Positions 1 to 8,622 of a DNA stretch of 64,000 nt are shown here, one piece after another. The notes beneath the pieces are model-generated. The model saw only the letters and a list, made by a program, of their open reading frames with translations. It searched no databases and was not told the origin of the DNA. The position numbers were made by a program, and so were the translations under genes. Position 1 is the stretch's first letter; every line of letters begins with the position of its first letter. This DNA is from Myxococcales bacterium (GTDB lineage: Bacteria; Myxococcota_A; Polyangia; Haliangiales; Haliangiaceae). The stretch is from assembly GCA_028287115.1 (NCBI GenBank), contig JAQBQF010000338.1:1-64000 (forward strand), read 5' to 3'.

Positions 1-10
1 GAGACCGAGC

Positions 11-120
11 CCGATTCCGATTCCGATTCCGATTCCGATTCCGATTCCGATTCCGATTCCGATTCCGATTCCGATTCCGATTCCGATTCCGATTCCGATT
101 CCGATTCCGATTCCGATTCC
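11..120. repeat. CCGATT hexanucleotide microsatellite
   Basis: About 18 uninterrupted copies of the 6-bp unit CCGATT fill this stretch. The unit length is a multiple of three, so the minus-strand reading is an open Gly-Ile/Gly-Ser-type repeat that I do not regard as a gene. A related but degenerate array lies on the far side of the four-helix-bundle gene at 880-1003. Such arrays can change length by slippage. Confidence 0.95.
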
Positions 121-123
121 GAG

Positions 124-213
124 CCCGTCTCGGCGCATCTGCGAGGAATCGTTGACCGAGCACGAGTCCGACCCGTCTCGGCGCATCTGCGACGAATCGT
201 TGACCGAGCACGA
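124..213. repeat. 48-bp-period direct repeat, two copies
   Basis: A block beginning CCCGTCTCGGCGCATCTGCG occurs at 124-166 and again at 172-213, with one mismatch (aggaatc versus acgaatc). It directly follows the hexamer array. No protein reading is supported. It may be the remnant of a longer tandem array. Confidence 0.85.
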
Positions 214-537
214 CGCTGACGCAACAGCTCGACGACGCCGAGCCCCGTCGCGAGGCGGCGGAATCTCCCGCATCGCGTACTGTTTCGCGATGTCTCGCGC
301 GTGCGCGACGCAGCGCTCGCGGGGTCGAGGAGTCGTTGATGGCGTGCCGCGCGCTCCGCAGCTCTCGAGGCGGTCAACGCGTCTCTGCCATTGGTGAGGC
401 CCTTCGCGGTGCTCGCCCTCGCGCCAGGACCTCGCCGCGCGCGCGGAAGTTTACGCTGGAGATGATCGCGACTGGCTATCCACGCGCGTCATGGTCCTGG
501 CGCGCTGGGTCTCGCGACCAGCGAAAGGACTCTCACC
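214..537. other. Leader region of the four-helix-bundle gene, no gene seen
   Basis: Short open frames here do not resemble any family I recognise, and their composition (Arg/Ala/Ser-rich) is typical of chance frames in GC-rich DNA. A structured RNA is possible but I could not identify one. The region runs straight into the start of the four-helix-bundle gene. Confidence 0.4.
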
Positions 538-861
538 ATGGCATTCGACGCTTATGACCGCTCTCTCGATCTGCTTCGCGCGCTCGTCCCTCTCCTCAAA
601 CGGCTCGATGGCATCGACCACAAGCTCGCTGATCAGCTGCGCCGCGCGGCGACGAGCACCTCGCTCAACATCAGCGAAGGCAATCGGCGCTCCGGCAAGG
701 ACCGCCGCAATCGCTTCCGCTGCGCGCTCGGCAGCGCGGCCGAGTCCGCGAGCTGCCTCGAGGTCGCGCTCGCGCTCGGTTACTTCGAGGAGCTCGCAAT
801 CGCGCCAACGCTCGAGCTCGTCGATCGCATCCGAGCGATGACGTACCGCCTCGCCAACTAG
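538..861 (+). CDS. Four-helix-bundle protein (23S rRNA intervening-sequence protein / Avd-like family)
   Basis: This 107-residue protein has the hallmark NISEG motif at residues 44-48 and the segment ALGSAAESASCLEVALALGY at 63-82, the conserved core of the TIGR02436 four-helix family. Members form small oligomeric, basic, nucleic-acid-binding bundles. Some are encoded in 23S rRNA insertions, and the related Avd protein assists reverse transcriptases of diversity-generating retroelements. No rRNA or reverse transcriptase is present here. The gene stands alone between two hexanucleotide arrays. The ATG at 538 starts the family alignment. Family assignment is firm; function is unknown. Confidence 0.85.
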   Translation: MAFDAYDRSLDLLRALVPLLKRLDGIDHKLADQLRRAATSTSLNISEGNRRSGKDRRNRFRCALGSAAESASCLEVALALGYFEELAIAPTLELVDRIRAMTYRLAN

Positions 862-879
862 CGGGGCGCGGGTCCGAAC

Positions 880-1003
880 TCCGAGTCCGAGTCCGGGGAT
901 CCGGATCCCGATTCCGATTCCGGATCCGATTCCGATTCCGCTCCCGATTCCGGATCCGATTCCGGATCCGATTCCGATTCCGGATCCGGATCCGATTCCG
1001 GAT
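880..1003. repeat. Degenerate CCGATT/CCGGAT hexamer array
   Basis: This is an imperfect array of 6-bp units (CCGATT, CCGGAT, CCGAGT) starting about 20 bp after the stop of the four-helix-bundle gene. It mirrors the cleaner array at 11-120, so the gene is bracketed by related repeats. A perfect 12-bp palindrome CCCGAGCTCGGG follows at 1007-1018. Confidence 0.9.
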
Positions 1004-1061
1004 CGACCCGAGCTCGGGCTCATCAAAGTTCACGACTGAGCCCGCATAGGCCGACTAGACC

Positions 1062-1176
1062 TGTGACCAGGAGGTTCCCGGTCTGCTGTCAGGAAGGCTG
1101 CCGGTCTGCAACTCAGCTCAACGAGCAAACCGTGTCAGGAAGGCTCCCGGTCTGATTTGTCAGGAAGGCTCCCGGT
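1062..1176. repeat. Four copies of a ~20-bp repeat (TGTCAGGAAGGCTCCCGGTC)
   Basis: Near-identical units occur at 1062-1085, 1087-1108, 1133-1154 and 1158-1176, with spacings of 1, 24 and 3 bp. The first copy is the most diverged (TGACCAGGAGGTTCCCGGTC) and the last is truncated. Unequal spacing and the lack of unique spacers argue against CRISPR. The block lies between the hexamer array and the 3' end of the ABC ATPase gene. I see no gene in it. Confidence 0.85.
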
Positions 1177-1191
1177 TGAACAAGTCCGAGC

Positions 1192-1926
1192 TTAGGTCGG
1201 GCCCTCGTCCTTGATCAGCGAGACATAGAGATCCTCGACCGCATTCGGTCCTTGCGCGAGAAGTGACTTGACGTCGTCGCCGCGCTTGTCCGAGACGAGC
1301 TTGCCTTTGTCCATGACGAGGATCCGATCGCACAGGCGCTCGGCGACGCCGAGCAGGTGCGTCGACATCAAGATCGCTGCGCCCGCATCCGCGGCTTGCC
1401 GCAACGTCGTTCGCGCGGCGCGCGCAGCATGCGGATCGAGACCGTTGAGCGTCTCGTCGAGCAGGGCGAGCCGGACGGGCCCGACGAGCGCCGCGGCGAG
1501 CCCGACGCGTTGCCGCATGCCGAACGACAGCTCGCGGCAGGGCCGGTCGGCGATCTTCGAGAGGCCGAGCTTGTCGAGGATCTCCGTCGCGGCGGCCTGC
1601 GCGGCACCGCGCGCTTCGGCGACGAACCCGACATGCTCGACCACGGTGAAGAACTCGTAGAGCGCGGGCGGCTGATCCGCGAAGCCCACCTTGGCGCGTG
1701 CGGAGCGCGGCGCGGTGGCGAGGTCATCGCCATCAACGGCGATCGTGCCTTTGCTCGGCAACACGGCGCCTGCCATCGCGGCGAGCGTCGTGCTCTTGCC
1801 GGCGCCGTTCGGTCCGAGCAGCAACGCGATCTCTCCCGCGACGAGCTCGAGATCGAGGCCATCGACCGCGACACGGCGGCCGTATTGAATCGTGAGCCCG
1901 GAAACCTGCGCGATCACGGACGCCAC
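1192..1926 (-). CDS. ABC transporter ATP-binding protein
   Basis: This 244-residue nucleotide-binding subunit has a Walker A motif GPNGAGKS (38-45), Q-loop Gln85, signature LSFGMRQR (133-140, a variant of LSGGQ), Walker B LALLDE (153-158), a D-loop with LDP and an H-loop His190. It should hydrolyse ATP to power a membrane permease, and it resembles ATPases of ABC-2 type drug, lipid or natA-like exporters. No permease gene lies on either side, so its membrane partner is unknown. Its start overlaps the stop of the upstream DUF4139 gene by 13 bp, so the two are probably translationally coupled. Confidence 0.9.
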   Translation of the reverse strand: MASVIAQVSGLTIQYGRRVAVDGLDLELVAGEIALLLGPNGAGKSTTLAAMAGAVLPSKGTIAVDGDDLATAPRSARAKVGFADQPPALYEFFTVVEHVGFVAEARGAAQAAATEILDKLGLSKIADRPCRELSFGMRQRVGLAAALVGPVRLALLDETLNGLDPHAARAARTTLRQAADAGAAILMSTHLLGVAERLCDRILVMDKGKLVSDKRGDDVKSLLAQGPNAVEDLYVSLIKDEGPT

Positions 1927-3206
1927 GTATACACCACGACGTACAGGACCTTCGCCTGACCTTCGGCCGGCACGGTCGTTCGCAGTGCGATTTGTTGGGG
2001 GCCTTCTTTCGAAGCGGTCGGCGGATCGTCGAGCGGATACGCGAGTGCCCAGGTCTGCCCGCGATACAGGTGCTCCCGGATCAGCACGTTCGCGGGATGG
2101 CCGCGGGCATTGTCGACCGTGATCATGAATTCCTCGGTCAAGCGACGGAGCTCGGGGTCGTAGGTGAATTCGCGGCGCTCGCGATGGGCGATCACCCCAT
2201 CGGCCGTGCCGACCGCGATCGTGTCGACGTCGGCGACACGAGTCGCCGGATCGAACAGTCGTGACTCACCGAGCACGGCGATCGAGCCGTCGGGGCGGCG
2301 CTCGAGGAGACGCACGGGTCCGGCAGGAAGTCCTGCGCTCGCATCCGTGTCGCGCTCGACTTCGAAGCTCTCCGTCAGCTGGGTCGCCGCGGCAGGCTGG
2401 ACGCCAAACATTTGCTCCGAATTGGGTAGCTCGTGCGAATTGTCGAGCTTGGTGCCGATCGGATCGTAGACGAGCACCGAGCGCATGCGTCTCGGCGTCT
2501 CGGCGGGCAAGAGCTCGACACGGGTCTCGCCCTCGATCAACTCGACGATCCCGACCTCGCGGGGCGCCGTCGGTTGGCTCGAGCTCGGCGTACCACCGAC
2601 GAGCGCGCTCGCGAGATGCTCCGCGAGCCTGTGACGCCACGCGCGGAGCTCCGCGTCGACGACGCGTGTGCGCGCGCCGTGGATCGCGATGCCGGCGTTG
2701 TTACGGATGGCGAGGGCGCCACGCAGCAACGCCGTCTCGCGGGAGCGCGTGGCGGTCATGGTATAGGCGGCGTCCCAGTGGATCCGATCGGTCGCGTACG
2801 CGAGCTCGATCGTGAAGTGTCCGGCGCGAGGCGCGATCACGTCGATGCGGAGCTCGGTCGCCTTGACCGGTGGTACGACCTCCGGTTCCGCGTGTTCGAT
2901 CTCTTCGATATCTTCGCGCGTCGGAGCGATGATCGGCTTCGGCTTGGCCTCGATCTCGAGCGCTCTGTGGATCCCGTCGATCTGCAGTTGATCGCGATCG
3001 ATCACGAGCACGTTCTCGATCTCGACGTTCGCCGCGATCATGACCTTCGCGACCGATGCACCGGCCTCGAGATCGAGCGCGACATGTTGGCGAACGATCG
3101 CGGCATCGCGATAGAGCGTGACGTCATCGGCTCCGGCGGGCGCTCGTCTCACGTGCGTGCGTGCGCCGCACGAGGCGATCAGCACGAGCAGCGCGACTCT
3201 CACCAT
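1914..3206 (-). CDS. DUF4139-type lipoprotein, shorter paralogue
   Basis: The protein has 430 residues. The N-terminus, MVRVALLVLIASCGART, looks like a lipoprotein signal with the lipidated Cys at residue 13. The body resembles the DUF4139/mucoidy-inhibitor-A-like fold (beta-rich), including a segment on how the chain handles 'IHWDAAYTMTA' and the ending LYVVVYTWRP. The upstream gene ends in the closely similar VTYTVVYTW, so the two are diverged tandem copies. Its ATG overlaps the upstream stop by 7 bp (ATGGTGA). No enzymatic motif was seen. The function of DUF4139 proteins is not established; an envelope location is inferred from the signal. Confidence 0.7.
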   Translation of the reverse strand: MVRVALLVLIASCGARTHVRRAPAGADDVTLYRDAAIVRQHVALDLEAGASVAKVMIAANVEIENVLVIDRDQLQIDGIHRALEIEAKPKPIIAPTREDIEEIEHAEPEVVPPVKATELRIDVIAPRAGHFTIELAYATDRIHWDAAYTMTATRSRETALLRGALAIRNNAGIAIHGARTRVVDAELRAWRHRLAEHLASALVGGTPSSSQPTAPREVGIVELIEGETRVELLPAETPRRMRSVLVYDPIGTKLDNSHELPNSEQMFGVQPAAATQLTESFEVERDTDASAGLPAGPVRLLERRPDGSIAVLGESRLFDPATRVADVDTIAVGTADGVIAHRERREFTYDPELRRLTEEFMITVDNARGHPANVLIREHLYRGQTWALAYPLDDPPTASKEGPQQIALRTTVPAEGQAKVLYVVVYTWRP

Positions 3207-4666
3207 GTATAGACGACAGTGTACGTCACCGACTTCTTGCCGCCCGCCGGCAGCGCGAGCCGGTACTCCTGCGTCTGTGCACCACCGCGCACGCCGCGCA
3301 CGCTCTCATCCGCGCCGTCGATGCGCCACATCGGCCATCTCCACAAGAACTCGCGCACGACGACCTCGATCGGCTGCTTGCTCTTGTTCTCGACCTTGAC
3401 CTCGATCTTCTCGTGGATCGTGCGCGTGCGCTCGTCCGCGTTGCAACTCACGGCATGGCGTTCGCCGGTCACGTCATTGTCCGGAGCCAAGTGGATTCGC
3501 GCGATGCCCGCGGTCGAGCGCAGTTGATCTTCGCTGACGACCTCGACGCGATCGTTCTTGCGCCTGAACAAGCGTACGCGGCCGTCCGGGAGCGGTCCGC
3601 TGGAAGGTACGTCGAGCTCGACGGCAACCTCGGCACGCGCGGTACTGCCGCCGCCGGCATTGAGCTGATTGCACTCGGTCGCCGGATACGCCTGGAAATT
3701 GATCGAGGGATCCGGCATCGCCTCGAACGTCACGACCGAGCGCGCCTTCGCGTTCGTGCGAGGCGGCAGCAGCTCGACCTGCACCGATTCACCGTTGCCG
3801 ATCCGCACCGGCGAAGGAACGACGAACCGCATCGGTGCCGTGCTCTGGCGCGCAGACGTGCTCCCGTAGAGATTGGGCGCGACCGGCGGCGCCGCTCCGC
3901 CACCACCGACGAGCGTCAGCTCCGCGTGATCGAATCCAGCCCCCGTCGCGTTCTTGACCGTCGCCCATGCCGAGAAGTCGATCGAGCTCGAGGAGTCGTT
4001 GAGGATCGCGAGATAGTCCGCGGTCCACGACATGCCATCCGCGCGATAGGTGACCTCGACCGTCTGCTTGCCGGGTTTCTTCGTCGCGACGCGCCACACG
4101 AGGCTCGGCTTATCGACGCTCGTCCCCGGTAGCTTGATGTCTTGGACGTAACCATCGCGTCGCATGACTTGAAGGCGTCGCGAATCACCCGTGCCGACCT
4201 CGACGACGATTGCTTGCGCATCGACCGATCTCAAGACCCCGGAGACTTCGCCTTTGCTCGTGACTACGCTGATCGGATCGTCGATGTGGCGCGCGAGTAT
4301 TTCGTCGGGTGTTGTCGCGCCTGGAACGAAGCGCTGCTCCGAGATCGTGACCGCCGGATCGGTGAGGCTGCGCAGTTGCACCGATGCCGGATCTGCCGTG
4401 CTGGCGACCCCGGTGATCCGGATCTCACCGCCATCGACATCGACTTCGCGTCGCTCCGTGATCATCGCACCGCTCGGCGGGGTGGAACCGCCGTACGTCA
4501 GCCCGCCGAAGCTCGCGACCGTTGGCGGGGCAGCGGCCCAGACGGTGATCGATGTATGCGCTCCCGCCCCTGAATACGCGTCTGATGCACCCATCGCGAG
4601 CAGCGCGGCTAGCAAGCTCGCTCGGAGCAAAACCCCGGACGTTCGGTGCCCCATGCGTCCGAGCAT
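3200..4666 (-). CDS. DUF4139 domain-containing secreted protein
   Basis: The protein has 488 residues with a hydrophobic signal peptide (about residues 5-30, ending near an Ala-Ser-Asp-Ala stretch). The region around VEVTYRADGMSWTADYLAIL is the most recognisable DUF4139 block, and the C-terminal half carries the beta-strand-rich pattern of the family. It is first in a three-gene minus-strand operon with its paralogue and an ABC ATPase. A second ATG at 4654 is an alternative start. The promoter must lie in the 28 bp separating it from the divergent STAND gene. Confidence 0.75.
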   Translation of the reverse strand: MLGRMGHRTSGVLLRASLLAALLAMGASDAYSGAGAHTSITVWAAAPPTVASFGGLTYGGSTPPSGAMITERREVDVDGGEIRITGVASTADPASVQLRSLTDPAVTISEQRFVPGATTPDEILARHIDDPISVVTSKGEVSGVLRSVDAQAIVVEVGTGDSRRLQVMRRDGYVQDIKLPGTSVDKPSLVWRVATKKPGKQTVEVTYRADGMSWTADYLAILNDSSSSIDFSAWATVKNATGAGFDHAELTLVGGGGAAPPVAPNLYGSTSARQSTAPMRFVVPSPVRIGNGESVQVELLPPRTNAKARSVVTFEAMPDPSINFQAYPATECNQLNAGGGSTARAEVAVELDVPSSGPLPDGRVRLFRRKNDRVEVVSEDQLRSTAGIARIHLAPDNDVTGERHAVSCNADERTRTIHEKIEVKVENKSKQPIEVVVREFLWRWPMWRIDGADESVRGVRGGAQTQEYRLALPAGGKKSVTYTVVYTW

Positions 4667-4681
4667 ACGCGCATCCTTGTG

Positions 4682-4687
4682 TATAGT
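4682..4687 (+). promoter_or_regulatory. -10-like hexamer TATAGT
   Basis: TATAGT lies 7 nt before the GTG chosen for the STAND-HEAT gene, with no Shine-Dalgarno sequence between. The spacing fits a leaderless transcript starting at or next to the GTG. No convincing -35 was found. Confidence 0.4.
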
Positions 4688-4694
4688 CCCAGCC

Positions 4695-7600
4695 GTGGCG
4701 GTCGCGACCTACCCTGGAACGGTGTCGCCGCTCAGAGGCCTCGATCCGTTTGGCGAGGCGGAGCGGGATGTGTGGCAGGGTCGAGAGACCCAGCGGGACG
4801 AGCTTGCGAAAATGGTCACCGCGGACGGCTTTCGCGCGGGGCTGTTGTTCGGCGAGCCGGGCGTCGGCAAGACGTCGATGGTCCGCGCGGGGCTGATTCC
4901 GTATCTTCGCGATCACGGCACGGTCGCGCTGATGTGCGAGGACCTGACGTCGCCGGCGGCGAGCTTCGCGCAGGGCTTGTCGGGTTTCGGGATCCAACCC
5001 AACGCGCAGGAGGTCCCGATCGCATTCATCACGCGCGCCGTGTCGAACGCCGTGATGGGTCAACAGTTCGTGTTCATCATCGATGACGTCGATCTCGCGA
5101 CGGGCGACGATCGCGTGATCGGCGAGCTTGCCGAGATGTATTCGAAGATCGTCTCGCGCTCCGGTGGCCGCGCACGCTTCTTGTTCGTCTGCGCGAGCGA
5201 TCGGCTGAACGCGCTGGGCCCGCTCGAGAAGCGCACCGGCTCGCTGTTCACACCGTCGACGCGTTACGAGCTGCCTCGGATTGCACCGCAGGCGGCGAGC
5301 CAGATCTTCGATCGGATCCTCGCGCTCTCCGGCGTCGCCGCGGATCCGGCGCTCGCCGATGCAGTCGTGCAGGGCATCGGTCGTGGCCGCGGCCTGCTCG
5401 CCGCGGATCTGCAGCTCGCGGCGATGGCGATGCGCGATCTCAATGTCACGTCGCTTGCGGCCTTGCAGCGCGTCGGCGGGCCGACCGAGCTCGATGCGTT
5501 GTGGCTGCAAGACGTCTGCAAGGCGACCGGTAACGAACGCTCGGCGATGCGCCTCGTCGCGGAGCTCGCGGCCGCTGGGGCCGGCGCGCATCCGGCGGAG
5601 ATGTTGATTCGCCGGATCAATCTCGATGCGAGCTTCGCGCAGCAAGCGCTCGGCACGCTCGAGTCACGCGGCGTGATCTTGCGCGGCGATTCGGGCGGCG
5701 TGACGTGGATGCTACGCCACGAAGTGCTCACGCAGCGCGTGAAAGAGATCACCGCGCCCGCTCGCGCCGCGGCACGTCGAGCGTTCGATCTGCTCGGTGC
5801 AAAGACCGCGAACAAAGGACGGCTGTCGCTCAAGGAGCTCCGCGCGCTGCGTTCGGAAGGCATCGCACCGTCCTCGCCCGAGGAGGCTGCGATCCTCGAG
5901 CGCTCCAAGCGCTATTACATGATGGTCGCGGGCGCGATCGCAGCGGTACCGCTCCTGCTGCTCGTCATGATCTACATCTCGATGCGCGGCCGCGTGTTCT
6001 TCGATCTCGACGCGCGCGCGGGCAGCGATCACGTGCTCGTTCGCGGCGGACGCTCGGGGTTATCGCCGTTCGGCTGGATGCCGGGCACCGGTTACGGGCG
6101 CGTCGTCGCCGATACCGGGCTCACGCGCTCGATGGTCGCGCCGGAGATGTGGAAGAAGATCGAGTCGCACGATCTCGGCAGCGGGCGCGGCGCGTGGGAC
6201 GAGCAACTGACCTCGCTGATGAATCCGCAGCTCGCGGGACTCGTCGACTACGCGACGAGCGGCACCGATTCGACCGTCGAAAATCTCAAGAAGGCCGCGA
6301 AGGATCCGGAAGACCTCGCCGAGCTCCTGACGGCGTTGCGGCCGATCGCCCGAGGCGGTCCCGCCGAGGTCCAGGCGGTCGAAGCGGCGATCGCGACGAA
6401 GCTCCCCGCGGTCGCGCGAGCGGCGATCGAAGTCGCAGGCGCAGCCGCGCAGCGCCACGATGTCTATCAACAGACGCTGACCCAAGCGCTGATCTCGGCC
6501 GATCCCGAGCTGCGGCGCATCGCATTCACCGCGGTCCGCGGTCTCGGCGAGCGCGGCCGCACGCTGTTCAAGTCTGCGCTGGGCAAAGATCCCGATTCGA
6601 CCGCGCGGCGCGAGCTGCTCGTCGAGGTCACGGCCGCGACCACGGATGACAAGCCTTCGGTCGCGAATGCGGTCGCGGTGCTCGCCGATCCGGACTCGTC
6701 GCAGCCGCAGAAAGACCGCGCGCGCGAAGAAGCGAAGGCGGGGCTCGTCCAAGATCCGGCGGCCGCGGTTGCCGCGCTCGTGCCGCTCCTCGCGAACGAG
6801 CGAGCACCGCAAGACGCACGCCTCAACGCGATCGAGATGTTGCGCGATGTCGATCCGGTGCCGACGGGCGCAAATCTCGTCGAAGCGGCCAAAGGCGCCT
6901 TCAACTCACCTTCCGCGAAGATCCGCGCGGCCGCGCTGCCACTCTACGCGAGGGTCGATGCGCTCGGAGTCATTGCGCCGCTCGCCGCGATGCTCGATGA
7001 CAACAAGCTCGAGACCTCGTTGCGCGTGGCATCGGCGCTCGCATGGGGCGAAGTCGCAGCGACGAACAAGGACGCGGCCGCAAGCGCGCTCGATCGCATG
7101 CTCAAGGACGGGAACGCCGAGGTTCGCGCCGCGGCGGCGACCGCGGGCGGCAAGCTCGGTCGGCTGTATCAAGACAAGCTGTACAAGATGGCGAAGTCCG
7201 AGGTCTACAACGTCCGGATCGGCGCCGCAGAAGGCCTCGCACTGAGCGTCGTCAGCGGTGGCAACGTCGGCGTTGGCGTCGACGGCATCGCACAGCTGTG
7301 GCGCGAGAAGGGCCGCCCCCGCCGCGACGCCGTGAAGATCTTCTCGCATCTCGCCAAGCGCAAGCAGCCCGGGATCGTGATCGAGTATCTCGGGAGCGCG
7401 GCGAAGAACACCGAAGATCCGGCGCTGCATCCGCTCGGCGTCGAAGGCCTGTGCAATGCCTCGCTCGCGGGCAGCCCCGACGCGCGGCGCGCGCTCGCCC
7501 GCTCCACCGACGACGTTTCTGCCGACGTGCGCCGGATGGTGATGCAGTGCGTCGCCGACGGTCCAGATCCCGCGAAGAACGGCACCGCGATCGCAGCGCG

Positions 7601-8621
7601 CTTGGTCCGCGATCCGGACAACCAGATCCGTGCCGATGCCGCACGTGTGCTCTCGCTCGCGACGTCCAAGAGCGATGGCGCAGCCGATGGTAGAAAGATC
7701 GCGGCGGGGATCAGCGATGCGCTCGTGCAGTTGCTCGACGATCCCGACCGCGAAGTGCGCGTGATCGGCATTCGCGCGATCGGCGGACTCGGAACGGCGG
7801 CACCGGCGGCTGCGACGCAGGTGTTGGTGCGCAGGTTCGAGCGCGCCGACGAAGGCGAGAAGCTCGCGATCACGCGCGCTGCGAAGCAGGTCGGTGCTGC
7901 AGAGATCGTCGCTCTCGCGATCTCCGATAGTGCGCCACTCGTGCGAGTTGCCGCCGTCGATGCCGCACTCGGGTCCGGACTGCGCGCAGCGCCGACGCTC
8001 AGCGCCGCGCTCGCCGATCCCGACGCGCAGGTTCGCAAAGCTGCCCTCGACCGGATCGCCTCCCAGAAAGACAAGATCGAAGCCGCGGTGCTCGATCGCG
8101 CGTTGTCGCTCGCAGTTCGCGATCCCGATCCGGAACTCAGTCAGCTCGCGCTGACCACGATCGCGCGCATCGCACCGAAAGAAGCCGTGCAGGTTCGCTT
8201 GCACCGCTCGCTCGCGTCGCGCGTCGAGCGCGAACGTGCGCAGGCGGCCGCCGCGGCGATCGGCCTGGTCGAGCGCGATGCGACCGTCACCGTCGATCTG
8301 TTGAAGCCGTTGCTGGACGATCCGTCGCACGATGTCCGCGTCGCGGCCTTGCCGGCGCTCGCGGCAGGCTATGCGAAGACCAACACCGTCGAGAAGCTCT
8401 CCGACCTGCTTACCGATTCGGAGAACCACGCGATGCAGCGCCTCGTCGCGGCCGGCGCGTTCGTGATCCTGGCACGCACCGACAACGGCCGACCAGCCGC
8501 GGAGGCTGCGCTCAAGAAGATCGACGGACCTCCGATGGCACACGCGATGGCAAAGCTCGTGGGCGGGCTGATCGCGGGCAAGTCCGACGGGCTCGCGTTC
8601 CTTCAAGAGCTGGTGCCCTGA
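4695..8621 (+). CDS. nSTAND-like ATPase with transmembrane segment and HEAT repeats
   Basis: The protein has 1,308 residues. The N-terminus (SPLRGLDPFGEAERDVWQGR, residues 11-30) resembles the linker that precedes nSTAND1-type NTPase domains. Walker A is GEPGVGKT (53-60) and Walker B is FVFIIDDVD (125-133). A single hydrophobic segment at about 408-429 is followed by some 850 residues of HEAT-like repeats rich in 'DPDxxVRxxAxxAL' patterns. STAND proteins act as NTP-dependent molecular switches, and HEAT arrays bind partners. No N-terminal effector domain is present. The open frame reaches further upstream but would run through the divergent gene, so I place the start at the GTG. Confidence 0.75.
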   Translation: MAVATYPGTVSPLRGLDPFGEAERDVWQGRETQRDELAKMVTADGFRAGLLFGEPGVGKTSMVRAGLIPYLRDHGTVALMCEDLTSPAASFAQGLSGFGIQPNAQEVPIAFITRAVSNAVMGQQFVFIIDDVDLATGDDRVIGELAEMYSKIVSRSGGRARFLFVCASDRLNALGPLEKRTGSLFTPSTRYELPRIAPQAASQIFDRILALSGVAADPALADAVVQGIGRGRGLLAADLQLAAMAMRDLNVTSLAALQRVGGPTELDALWLQDVCKATGNERSAMRLVAELAAAGAGAHPAEMLIRRINLDASFAQQALGTLESRGVILRGDSGGVTWMLRHEVLTQRVKEITAPARAAARRAFDLLGAKTANKGRLSLKELRALRSEGIAPSSPEEAAILERSKRYYMMVAGAIAAVPLLLLVMIYISMRGRVFFDLDARAGSDHVLVRGGRSGLSPFGWMPGTGYGRVVADTGLTRSMVAPEMWKKIESHDLGSGRGAWDEQLTSLMNPQLAGLVDYATSGTDSTVENLKKAAKDPEDLAELLTALRPIARGGPAEVQAVEAAIATKLPAVARAAIEVAGAAAQRHDVYQQTLTQALISADPELRRIAFTAVRGLGERGRTLFKSALGKDPDSTARRELLVEVTAATTDDKPSVANAVAVLADPDSSQPQKDRAREEAKAGLVQDPAAAVAALVPLLANERAPQDARLNAIEMLRDVDPVPTGANLVEAAKGAFNSPSAKIRAAALPLYARVDALGVIAPLAAMLDDNKLETSLRVASALAWGEVAATNKDAAASALDRMLKDGNAEVRAAAATAGGKLGRLYQDKLYKMAKSEVYNVRIGAAEGLALSVVSGGNVGVGVDGIAQLWREKGRPRRDAVKIFSHLAKRKQPGIVIEYLGSAAKNTEDPALHPLGVEGLCNASLAGSPDARRALARSTDDVSADVRRMVMQCVADGPDPAKNGTAIAARLVRDPDNQIRADAARVLSLATSKSDGAADGRKIAAGISDALVQLLDDPDREVRVIGIRAIGGLGTAAPAAATQVLVRRFERADEGEKLAITRAAKQVGAAEIVALAISDSAPLVRVAAVDAALGSGLRAAPTLSAALADPDAQVRKAALDRIASQKDKIEAAVLDRALSLAVRDPDPELSQLALTTIARIAPKEAVQVRLHRSLASRVERERAQAAAAAIGLVERDATVTVDLLKPLLDDPSHDVRVAALPALAAGYAKTNTVEKLSDLLTDSENHAMQRLVAAGAFVILARTDNGRPAAEAALKKIDGPPMAHAMAKLVGGLIAGKSDGLAFLQELVP

Positions 8622-8622
8622 C

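Noticed and set aside
451..1026. Minus-strand Gly/Ile/Ser-repeat protein
   Set aside because: It is the translation of the hexamer array and overlaps the four-helix gene in antisense; only the array keeps it open.
1062..1176. CRISPR array
   Set aside because: Unit spacing is 1, 24 and 3 bp, units are degenerate and no cas gene is present.
1192..4132. Long plus-strand frames over the ABC ATPase and DUF4139 genes
   Set aside because: These are antisense shadows; the minus-strand frames contain the recognised motifs.
4191..4694. Extended N-terminus of the STAND-HEAT protein
   Set aside because: It would lie entirely within the divergent DUF4139 gene and shows no domain; the GTG at 4695 matches family starts.
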